Origin: a bacterium
GTDB lineage: Bacteria > JAHJDO01
DNA length: 6,465 nucleotides
Reading direction: 5' to 3'
Assembly: GCA_030671985.1 (NCBI GenBank)
Contig: DAOVHI010000082.1
Coordinates: 1 to 6,465, forward strand
Shown here: in pieces, positions 1-6,015 of the stretch
Layout of the letters: every line of letters starts with the position of its first letter
How positions within the stretch are numbered: position 1 is the stretch's first letter
Notes under the pieces: model-generated
The model's database searches: none
Seen by the model: only the letters and a program-made list of their open reading frames with translations
Told to the model about the DNA's origin: nothing
Program-made: the position numbers and the translations under genes

Positions 1-83
1 CCTCTTACATCATACCCTTCTGTCAAGACTATTCTTTTTCTGTCAGACTTAGCTTTATTTTTAATTTTTTCTATTACATTCAT
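1..83 (-). CDS. Phosphate acetyl/butyryltransferase family protein, N-terminal fragment
   Basis: Reading the minus strand from the ATG at 83-81 gives 27 complete codons running off the left edge. The peptide begins MNVIEKIKNKAK and continues with KRIVLTEGYDVR. This resembles the N-terminus of phosphate acetyltransferases (Pta), which usually have a short Lys-rich helix followed by K-x-I-V-L-P-E-G-x-x-x-R. Pta interconverts acetyl-CoA and acetyl phosphate in the cytoplasm, with acetate kinase as usual partner. A TGA codon lies directly upstream in frame (86-84), so this ATG is the first possible one. A weak GGAAA Shine-Dalgarno lies at 95-91, about 8 bases upstream of the ATG. The gene follows the GT9 gene on the same strand after 42 bases and has its own strong promoter candidate. 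A phosphate butyryltransferase or other Pta-fold protein cannot be excluded from so short a piece. Confidence 0.68.
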   Translation of the reverse strand, partial: MNVIEKIKNKAKSDRKRIVLTEGYDVR

Positions 84-114
84 TCAATAATTTCCATGTT
101 TAAAAAGAAGCCAC

Positions 115-143
115 ACTATACCAACTCACTCTGCTTTTGTCAA
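115..143 (-). promoter_or_regulatory. Sigma-70-type promoter for the Pta-like gene
   Basis: The minus strand carries a perfect -35 box TTGACA (143-138), a 17-base spacer and the -10 box TATAGT (120-115), which matches consensus at 5 of 6 bases. Transcription would start near base 108 and give a leader of about 25 bases before the ATG at 83. The -35 box lies inside the last codons of the GT9 gene (Leu-Thr-Lys), and its stop codon lies in the spacer. This suggests the Pta-like gene can be transcribed independently of the glycosyltransferase operon upstream. No hairpin with a T run is seen between the two genes, so read-through from upstream is also possible. Box quality and spacing are seen directly; activity is inferred. 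Confidence 0.7.
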
Positions 144-1178
144 AAAAACTTCTTTGATTGCCGATAGAACATCATCCACAGAGATATCTTTTATGCAGTC
201 GTGTTTTTTTGAATTTGTACATCTAAATTTTTCCCCCAACCTGTTCAAGCTGTGATTACACGGGCTGCAAGGAATATCTTTTCTTATTATGATGTTAGAA
301 TCTCCAAAAGGAGAGATTCTTAAAGGATCCGTTGAACCGAATATTGCCGCCGCTTTTGTGCCAACGGCACTGGCGAGATGCATAAGCCCGGAGTCATTGC
401 TGATGAATAGATTGCATTTGGATATTATTGCCGCTGTCTTGCGTATGGGCTGTGCGATAACTAGTTTTGTGTCAAAAGATGTGCGTTTTTTTATGTGTTT
501 TAATAAATGTTTTTCGTCAGGTCCTAAGAAAAAAAGCATCTTCGCGTCATATTTATTTTTAAGTTTATTTTCCAATTCGCAAAATCTTGCGATTGGCCAT
601 CTCTTTGCATTCATGCCGCTTTTTGTGCTGGAACCGGGATGGAATCCGATTATTAAATCTTGTTTGCCAAATAGATGTTGCTTTAGAAAAGTTTCGGCGT
701 ACTTTGTTTCATCAGGACGCAGTCTTAATTTAATATTCTCAATCCAATCATCCTTTTTAATGTCCAGCGCTGATGTAAGATTTAGATTTTGATATACGTC
801 ATGAACTTGCTCAATATTTACTCCATATTTATTATCGTAATCATGGGATATTTTTTTATTCGCTCCTATCAAATTTGACAGGAGTTTAAAAGCAAGCCTA
901 TGCGTAGGAAATGTGCGTATTGAAACATCTGGATTAAGCTTTCTTATTTTTGATATTGCAATCACATTCTTGCAAGCTTTTAGTGGATTATCTGATAGGA
1001 GAACAAATTCATCTATACAATTCTCCTGACGCAATAATTCTGTTGTCTGCGAAGAAAAAGCAGTGAATATAATTTTTGTTTGTTTAAATTTGTTTCGAAT
1101 GGTTCTGATTAGCGGCAGGAGCAGTATGGCGTTTCCCAGCCCTCTATTATTAATTAAGACAATGTTTTTGATGGACAT
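126..1178 (-). CDS. GT9 family glycosyltransferase (heptosyltransferase-like)
   Basis: This 350-residue protein has the length and two-domain GT-B layout of the ADP-heptose:LPS heptosyltransferase family (WaaC/WaaF/WaaQ). These enzymes add heptose or related sugars to lipid A-core intermediates on the cytoplasmic face of the inner membrane. The N-terminal Rossmann half starts with NIVLINNRGLGNAILLLP (residues 5-22). The second half has the HPGSS donor-domain motif (180-184), KRWP (192-195) and the family signature SNDSGLMHLASAVG (260-273) followed by IFGSTDP (279-285). Near the C-terminus is a Cys set, C304-x2-C307-x12-C320-x7-C328, of the kind often seen in this family. The usual family L-G-D near residue 16 reads L-G-N here, so the position normally held by the proposed catalytic Asp is Asn. 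The ATG sits 4 bases after the GT2 stop with only a weak AAGTAAG-type ribosome site, which fits translational coupling. Sugar and acceptor cannot be read from the sequence; no waa symbol is assigned. Confidence 0.88.
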   Translation of the reverse strand: MSIKNIVLINNRGLGNAILLLPLIRTIRNKFKQTKIIFTAFSSQTTELLRQENCIDEFVLLSDNPLKACKNVIAISKIRKLNPDVSIRTFPTHRLAFKLLSNLIGANKKISHDYDNKYGVNIEQVHDVYQNLNLTSALDIKKDDWIENIKLRLRPDETKYAETFLKQHLFGKQDLIIGFHPGSSTKSGMNAKRWPIARFCELENKLKNKYDAKMLFFLGPDEKHLLKHIKKRTSFDTKLVIAQPIRKTAAIISKCNLFISNDSGLMHLASAVGTKAAAIFGSTDPLRISPFGDSNIIIRKDIPCSPCNHSLNRLGEKFRCTNSKKHDCIKDISVDDVLSAIKEVFLTKAE

Positions 1179-1182
1179 TAAC

Positions 1183-2133
1183 TTACTTGTGTTCCAATTT
1201 TTCTTTGATAGAAAAGACGTCCTTATTGTCTTGCGAACTATTTACTATCATCTCAGCCAGAAGTCCAAGGGAAACAAGTTGGACACCCAATATCATAAGC
1301 ATTACACCAAGTATCAGTAGGGGATGCCGCCCCATTATAGAGTGAAAACGCAGCCAGATGGACATAATATAGGAATTTATGATCAGTCCGAAGAACAAGA
1401 AGACAACTCCAATATTGCCGAATAGGTGAAGAGGTTTCTGATTAAATCTTAGAAAAAATATCACCGTTGCAAGATCCCAAAACCCTTCAAAAATTCTATT
1501 CATTCCATATTTGGATTTTCCATGGATGCGCTTGTTATGTGCTACTGAAATTTCTCCAACGTGAAAGCCTTTCCAATGGGCAATAACGGGAATGTAGCGA
1601 TGCAGTGTCCCATAAATTTTAATTTCTTTTAAAACTTGTTTTTTATATGCTTTTAGCCCGCAATTGAAATCATGAATCGGTATCCTTGAAAAGAACGAAG
1701 TAACAGCATTGTATATGCGAGACAGAATGATCTTGGCAAATCCATCTTTTCTTTTTTTTCTCCATCCTGATACAACGTCGTATCCTTGATTTATCTTTTC
1801 TATAAGGTTTGGTATATCGGCCGGATCGTTCTGAAGATCTGCGTCTGTTGTAATAACAATTTCTCCTTCTGCCTCTAAAAAACCGGCAGCAAGTGCAGCC
1901 GTTTTACCGAATTTTTTTCGTAGTTTTAAGACTTTTATATTTTGATTTTTCTTATGTAATGATTTTAATATTTCAAATGAATTATCATTGCTGCCGTCAT
2001 CAACGAAAATAATTTCACATTTTTTTTCCAGTAATAAAGAATTGTTAAGCACAGTCTGAATTCTGTCATGTAATTCGCATATACTGGGTGCTTCATTAAA
2101 CAGGGGAATAACTATCGATATATATGTTTCCAC
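1183..2133 (-). CDS. GT2 family polyprenyl-phosphate sugar synthase-like glycosyltransferase
   Basis: This 316-residue protein is of the DPM1/GtrB/ArnC type: a GT-A catalytic domain followed by two membrane helices. Such enzymes move a sugar from a nucleotide donor onto undecaprenyl phosphate at the inner face of the membrane. The N-terminus ISIVIPLFNE (5-14) is typical of GT2. VDDGS (44-48) and TDADLQNDP (96-104, the DxD metal/nucleotide site) are both present, followed by VSGWRKKRKDGF (121-132), DFNCGLKAYKK (155-165) and HGKSKYGM (204-211), all characteristic of this subfamily. Hydrophobic segments at about 238-258 and 271-293 are the two C-terminal helices. The start is a GTG one base after the stop of the GT-C gene; the reading frame of the start fits the family N-terminus, though the Shine-Dalgarno is poor (AAGAG about 12 bases away). 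It is the likely donor-making partner of that neighbour. The sugar (glucose, mannose, GlcNAc or an aminopentose) is unknown. Confidence 0.9.
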   Translation of the reverse strand: METYISIVIPLFNEAPSICELHDRIQTVLNNSLLLEKKCEIIFVDDGSNDNSFEILKSLHKKNQNIKVLKLRKKFGKTAALAAGFLEAEGEIVITTDADLQNDPADIPNLIEKINQGYDVVSGWRKKRKDGFAKIILSRIYNAVTSFFSRIPIHDFNCGLKAYKKQVLKEIKIYGTLHRYIPVIAHWKGFHVGEISVAHNKRIHGKSKYGMNRIFEGFWDLATVIFFLRFNQKPLHLFGNIGVVFLFFGLIINSYIMSIWLRFHSIMGRHPLLILGVMLMILGVQLVSLGLLAEMIVNSSQDNKDVFSIKEKLEHK

Positions 2134-2134
2134 C

Positions 2135-3679
2135 TTAATACTTAGCTCTTAATTCCATATTTGACATGATATCACAAATATCAGATTTTTTGTATATCTT
2201 CACGATCGGCACACCTTGATAAGATACTTCATATACCGGCTGTGCATGTTTATATATTTTCCACACTTTATCATTAAACATTCCCTGTCTTGATAAAAGA
2301 ATCAGATAATCGAAATCCTCATCACCAATACCTGCTATTTTTATATCCTTTCTCAATAATCCTGTTTCTTTATAGAATCCTGGCACAAAGCTGCCAATCG
2401 GATAAAATATTACACGTCCATTCTTAGGAGTAGTGTCATTTACAAATCCAAGAGTTTCTTTTGTGATGCAGTCTCCCCAGTAGGTAGTTTCCATCCCAAG
2501 TTTATGAGCTCCTCTAATTCCACCAATGAACATATTATAATAGGATGTTTGATATGGATGTATACGTACCAGAGTTATTAATGCAGGAAGTAATAATATG
2601 TAGAGGTAATTTGTTGAGAATTTAGCATATGTGCTTATTCTCTTACGTAGTTCAAAGAATCCTATGCCTGCAAGTACGGCTAAAAAAGGAAATACGGGCA
2701 TAAAAAGTCTTATGCCGTCATATTTTTGAGCTATTGGCAACGACATCAGTATCAATAGAAATAAAACGTTTATAACGGCCATGCCAAATATTTTATCTTT
2801 AAAGTGTTTTTTGATATATATTTGTATCCCATAGATTGATAACAAGAGCGTTGCGGGCGGGGCGGTTGTTGCCAAAAGGATTAATGGATAGTGCCATGGA
2901 GCAATTTGCGCGCCGTAGATTTTTCCAAGATAAAAAACATTAACAGAATTATGTTTTACGTGATACAGATAAAACTTAATAAGATTAGAAAAAGGGGCGT
3001 ACCATAGTCCTGGCCAGAGTGCTATAAGTACTATAGGGGAAAGAAGAAAGATAAATAGGGTATTCCTCGCATAAGATTTTCTTCTGTATATTTGTCCCCA
3101 CAATAAAAGGGGGATTATTAAAAATACGGAGCTTTCTTTTGTTAATAAAGCAAGTCCTGATATTAGACCGACAAATATGCTCCATTTTGGGGAACTGGTT
3201 CCTTTAATAAACGCCCAGCACACGACAAACCAGACCAGAGCGATAGGAATGTCATATGCCGCAAAATGACCATGCGCAAAAACACGAGGCATGAGAAACA
3301 GTGATAAGGATGAAAAAATAGCAGTGTGAATATCGTAGTATCTTAGACTAAAAAAATAAACAGAAAGTATAAGAAGCGCAAATAAAAGACACATAGGTAT
3401 TCTGCAAGAGTATAGAATGCCAACATATTTGTGCAGCAATAATAAGCCTGAACTCATAACATATTTCACAAGAGGCGGATGCGGTTCAAAGCGCCAGATA
3501 TCTTTTATTGTGCTTTCCGAGAAAGGATGCGGAGAATTTAGCCAGTCAACCTGATGAAGAATATATGAAATATAGATTGGTTCGTCCCATGTTATGCCAT
3601 AATCAAAAACAGTAAGCACGCTTGAAATGAAAACAACAAGAAAGATACAAATTCCTATAAATATGTAAGCTTTTTTCAT
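2135..3679 (-). CDS. Integral membrane GT-C glycosyltransferase, PMT/ArnT-like
   Basis: This 514-residue polytopic protein belongs to the PMT/GT39-ArnT-like group, which transfers sugars from polyprenyl-phosphate donors to lipids, glycans or proteins on the outer face of the inner membrane. After the first membrane helix (about 5-25) the first external loop has ITWDEPIYI (29-37). The Asp32-Glu33 pair matches the catalytic acidic pair of the family. EPHPPLVKY (65-73) and HGHFAAYDIPIA (136-147) match further conserved loops. Around ten more hydrophobic segments follow up to about residue 372. A hydrophilic C-terminal part of about 140 residues contains YYNMFIGGIRGAH (380-392) and TTYWGD (398-403), and probably lies in the periplasm. 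The ATG has no clear Shine-Dalgarno. It is the first gene of a three-gene glycosyltransferase run and is followed after one base by the GT2 gene that probably supplies its lipid-linked donor. Acceptor unknown; an ArnT-type lipid A modification is possible but not shown. Confidence 0.87.
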   Translation of the reverse strand: MKKAYIFIGICIFLVVFISSVLTVFDYGITWDEPIYISYILHQVDWLNSPHPFSESTIKDIWRFEPHPPLVKYVMSSGLLLLHKYVGILYSCRIPMCLLFALLILSVYFFSLRYYDIHTAIFSSLSLFLMPRVFAHGHFAAYDIPIALVWFVVCWAFIKGTSSPKWSIFVGLISGLALLTKESSVFLIIPLLLWGQIYRRKSYARNTLFIFLLSPIVLIALWPGLWYAPFSNLIKFYLYHVKHNSVNVFYLGKIYGAQIAPWHYPLILLATTAPPATLLLSIYGIQIYIKKHFKDKIFGMAVINVLFLLILMSLPIAQKYDGIRLFMPVFPFLAVLAGIGFFELRKRISTYAKFSTNYLYILLLPALITLVRIHPYQTSYYNMFIGGIRGAHKLGMETTYWGDCITKETLGFVNDTTPKNGRVIFYPIGSFVPGFYKETGLLRKDIKIAGIGDEDFDYLILLSRQGMFNDKVWKIYKHAQPVYEVSYQGVPIVKIYKKSDICDIMSNMELRAKY

Positions 3680-3708
3680 GATTTTTATATTAACAAATTA
3701 CTAAATCT

Positions 3709-3737
3709 ATTACAATTTATACGCTCGAATCGGAATT
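3709..3737 (-). promoter_or_regulatory. Tentative promoter region for the glycosyltransferase operon
   Basis: The 82-base divergent gap between the GT-C gene and yqeK must hold both outward promoters if the glycosyltransferase operon starts here. On the minus strand TGTAAT (3714-3709) matches the -10 consensus at 5 of 6 bases, but the nearest -35-like bases are poor (TTCCGA at 3735-3730, 15-base spacer). TATAAA at 3721-3716 and again at 3689-3684 are alternatives, also without a good -35 box. The stretch is so AT-rich that such matches are expected by chance, so the exact site is not settled. Confidence 0.22.
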
Positions 3738-3763
3738 GCCTTATGCTAGTAAAATGATATAAT
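3736..3763 (+). promoter_or_regulatory. Extended -10 promoter overlapping the yqeK start
   Basis: The plus strand shows a perfect -10 box TATAAT (3758-3763) preceded by TG one base upstream (3755-3756), forming an extended -10 element. TTGCCT (3736-3741) is a 4-of-6 match to a -35 box at a 16-base spacing. Transcription would begin near A3770. The -10 box overlaps the first annotated yqeK ATG (3762-3764), which would therefore lie upstream of the transcript start. The in-frame ATG at 3774 would be only about 4 bases from the 5' end. The promoter probably serves yqeK, argS and the oxidase gene together. Confidence 0.55.
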
Positions 3764-4340
3764 GCCGAAAGCTATGGATGATATTAAGAAAATACTAAAA
3801 GGCATGCTTAGCCGTCAAACGTATGCTCATTCTATTTCAACATATAAAACTGCGCTGGGCTTGGCAGAAAGATTTGGGGTCTCAGATAAGAAGGTTGGGC
3901 TTGCGGCGATTCTTCACGACTGCGCAAAATCTATGCCGTATGATGAACTGATATATAATGTTGAAAAATATAAGATTTCTGTTGATAAGCTTGAACTGAA
4001 GACGGAGTCTCTGCTTCATGCTCCTGTCGGCAGTAAGCTCGCCAGTGTAGTTTTTGGAATAACAGATCCTCAAATATTAAATGCAATAAGATATCATACA
4101 ACAGCAGCTCCTGAGATGTCCGATGTCGCAAAAATCATATATGTAGCGGATTTTATTGAATTGGCCAGAGGTCATAAAGGAGTAGCGGATGCAAGAAAAG
4201 TGGCAGAAAAGGATATAGATAGAGCAATGCTCTTTATTTTGAGGGATAAGATTCCACGTCTGGTAAAAAAAGAAGTTTTGATTCATCCCAGATCAATTAA
4301 GGCATTAAACTGGTTTCTGGAAAAGGAGAAAAAGAAGTGA
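3762..4340 (+). CDS. yqeK: YqeK-type HD phosphohydrolase, probable symmetrical Ap4A hydrolase
   Basis: This 192-residue HD-domain protein matches YqeK, which in Gram-positive bacteria hydrolyses diadenosine tetraphosphate symmetrically to two ADP. Metal-ligand motifs are in the expected order: YAHS with His23, the HD pair in LHDCAK (His52-Asp53), LLHAPVG (His86), RYHTTA (His112) and YVADFIE (Asp130). The C-terminal VLIHPRSIKALNWFL is also family-like. The start is uncertain. ATG 3762 gives five residues (MPKAM) before MDDIKK, but it lies within a strong -10 box and lacks a Shine-Dalgarno; ATG 3774 would give a near-leaderless transcript and an N-terminus of typical YqeK length. In many genomes yqeK lies beside nadD and rsfS, but here it is first in a unit with argS, overlapping it by 4 bases (GTGA). 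Family assignment is firm; enzyme activity is inferred from the family. Confidence 0.88.
   Translation: MPKAMDDIKKILKGMLSRQTYAHSISTYKTALGLAERFGVSDKKVGLAAILHDCAKSMPYDELIYNVEKYKISVDKLELKTESLLHAPVGSKLASVVFGITDPQILNAIRYHTTAAPEMSDVAKIIYVADFIELARGHKGVADARKVAEKDIDRAMLFILRDKIPRLVKKEVLIHPRSIKALNWFLEKEKKK
4323..4328 (+). promoter_or_regulatory. Ribosome binding site of argS (decides GTG start)
   Basis: AAGGAG lies 8 bases before the GTG at 4337, inside the Lys-rich tail codons of yqeK. It is the best Shine-Dalgarno in the window and supports the GTG start, which overlaps the yqeK TGA stop as GTGA. The other genes here have weak or no such site, so argS probably has its own strong ribosome entry as well as coupling to yqeK. 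Confidence 0.8.
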
Positions 4341-6007
4341 TTAATAAAGCTCAACACATAGCAAGAATAGTTCAGAATAGTATTGAGAGAACTTATTCCG
4401 TTCAAGACCTATCCATTTCAATAGAGAGAACAAAAGATGAGAGATTTGGTGATTTTTCAACAAATGCAGCCATGATGCATTCAAATAGATTAAAAGAATC
4501 GCCAATGAGCATAGGCGAAAAGTTATGCAGAGATATAAACAAATCTTTGTCTAAAGATTTGTTGGCAGATAAAGTTGAACTGGTTAAACCTGGATTTATA
4601 AATTTTTACATTAGCAAGAAGTTTTGGATAGATATTTTTAGAGAAGTTGTTCTGGTAGGAAAAAATTATGGTAGAAGCAATACAGGAGATGGCAAGAAAA
4701 TCTTGGTAGAATTTGTAGGGTCAAATCCCACAGGACCGCTCAACGTAGTAAGCGCAAGAGCTGCGTCTATTGGTGATAGTTTATGCAATATTCTCTCATT
4801 TAATGGATATGATGTAAAAAGAGAATTCTATATAAACGATGCGGGAGAACAGATTTCAAGGCTTGTTGAATCACTTATTGCAAGATATACCCAGATACAT
4901 GATCCCTGTTTTGAATTTCCTGATGATGGCTATCACGGCGATTATGTAAAGGATATGGCAGAAGAGCTAAATAGAGTATACAAGGGTAAGAGTTTGCTGA
5001 ATAAGATAGATGACGATGTGTGGTTTAGATGTAGGCACTTTATATTAAGCAGCCAAAAGCGTGATGTAGAGAATTTTGGAGTTAAGTTTGATAAGTGGTT
5101 CAGTGAGAAAGAACTTCTGCATGATTCAGACAAAATTACCGATACTTTGAAAAAATTAGAAGAGCGTGGTTTTACACGCAAAAAAGATGACGCAACGTGG
5201 TTTCAATCAACAAAGCTTGGCGACGACGAGGACAGAGTTCTGGTAAAATCTAATGGAGTACCGACATATTTTTTGGCAGACATTGCGTACCACCTTGACA
5301 AGTTTAATAGGGGATTTGACAAAGCCATTGATTTTATGGGGCCTGATCATCATGGTCATATAGGAAGATTGAAAATGGCTATGAAAGCGTTGGGCATTGA
5401 TGAGAAATGGCTAGATATTTTTATAGTTCAGCAGGTTAATCTTATGCGTAATGGAGAGAAAATCAAAATGTCTAAAAGAGCCGGAAGGTTTGAGACAATG
5501 AAGGATTTAGTGTCGGAAGTCGGCAAGGACGCTGCCAGATTCTTTTTTCTTATGAGAACACAGAGCAGTCATCTTGACTTTGACCTGAATTTAGCAAAGG
5601 AAGAGTCTTCCAAAAATCCTGTTTATTATATTCAGTATGCGCATGCAAGGCTATGCAATATATTAAAACATGCTGAGGCCCAAAAAGTAAGTATAGAGGA
5701 AATAGAGATTGCAAATACTGAGCTTTTAGATAAAGCGGAAGAAGTTGAATTAGCAAAAACATTAGCAGGATTTGAAGACACATGCGAGGCACGCGTCCTG
5801 ACATACGCACCTCACAAAATAGCTGGATATTTGCTGAAGCTTGCCGGAATATTTCATAATTTTTATAATAAACATCGTGTTGTTACCGGAAACAAAGAAT
5901 TGACAGCTGCAAGGCTTCTAATCGTTAAATCTACCGGAATTGTTCTGGCAAACGGACTCAGGCTTCTTGGCATATCCGCGCCTAAAAAAATGCAAAATAA
6001 AGATTAA
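4337..6007 (+). CDS. argS: Arginyl-tRNA synthetase with atypical HIGH motif
   Basis: This 556-residue class I enzyme charges tRNA-Arg with arginine in the cytoplasm, and its length is normal for bacterial ArgRS. The N-terminal tRNA-D-loop (Add-1) domain covers about 1-92, with RFGDFSTNAAM at 36-46. The catalytic domain has VEFVGSNPTGPL (124-135), FYINDAGEQ (164-172), YFLADIAYHLDKF (311-323), GPDHHGHIGRLK (335-346) and a canonical KMSK loop, K377-M378-S379-K380, followed by RAGRFETM. The C-terminal DALR anticodon-binding domain runs from about NPVYYIQYAHAR (427-438) to LRLLGISAPKKM (541-552), with a short QNKD tail. The odd point is that the HIGH signature, normally H-x-G-H straight after NPTGPL, reads N136-V137-V138-S139. 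The codons AAC GTA GTA AGC are clear and the frame is intact on both sides, so this is not a frameshift. It starts at GTG, overlaps yqeK by 4 bases and is followed by an oxidase gene after 8 bases. It is probably the housekeeping argS, but an altered paralogue cannot be ruled out. Confidence 0.95.
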   Translation: MINKAQHIARIVQNSIERTYSVQDLSISIERTKDERFGDFSTNAAMMHSNRLKESPMSIGEKLCRDINKSLSKDLLADKVELVKPGFINFYISKKFWIDIFREVVLVGKNYGRSNTGDGKKILVEFVGSNPTGPLNVVSARAASIGDSLCNILSFNGYDVKREFYINDAGEQISRLVESLIARYTQIHDPCFEFPDDGYHGDYVKDMAEELNRVYKGKSLLNKIDDDVWFRCRHFILSSQKRDVENFGVKFDKWFSEKELLHDSDKITDTLKKLEERGFTRKKDDATWFQSTKLGDDEDRVLVKSNGVPTYFLADIAYHLDKFNRGFDKAIDFMGPDHHGHIGRLKMAMKALGIDEKWLDIFIVQQVNLMRNGEKIKMSKRAGRFETMKDLVSEVGKDAARFFFLMRTQSSHLDFDLNLAKEESSKNPVYYIQYAHARLCNILKHAEAQKVSIEEIEIANTELLDKAEEVELAKTLAGFEDTCEARVLTYAPHKIAGYLLKLAGIFHNFYNKHRVVTGNKELTAARLLIVKSTGIVLANGLRLLGISAPKKMQNKD

Positions 6008-6015
6008 AATAATAC

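Noticed and set aside
84-125. Gap between the GT9 gene and the Pta-like gene, searched for a terminator
   Set aside because: No stem with a following T run is present on the minus strand; the stretch is explained by the promoter and leader of the Pta-like gene.
289-792. Plus-strand open frame of 167 codons inside the GT9 gene
   Set aside because: It is antisense to a well-supported GT9 gene, shows no recognisable domain and has low-complexity, Cys/Ser/Phe-rich composition typical of a reverse-frame shadow.
1063-1320. Plus-strand open frame across the GT9/GT2 junction
   Set aside because: Antisense to two supported genes, no motif and no ribosome site.
1746-1761. Long T-rich run on the plus strand, considered as a terminator
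   Set aside because: On the coding strand it encodes the Lys/Arg-rich KKRKD segment of the GT2 enzyme, and no GC-rich hairpin precedes it.
3680-3761. Palindromic operator in the divergent intergenic gap
   Set aside because: Only short AT-rich partial inverted matches (AAATT/AATTT) are present, as expected by chance in such composition.
4730-4760. Frameshift or sequencing error as cause of the missing HIGH motif in argS
   Set aside because: The frame is continuous, with conserved NPTGPL before and IGDSL after the site at normal spacing, and several independent base changes would be needed.
4942-5181. Minus-strand open frames inside argS and yqeK
   Set aside because: They lie opposite strongly conserved coding sequence and have no family features.
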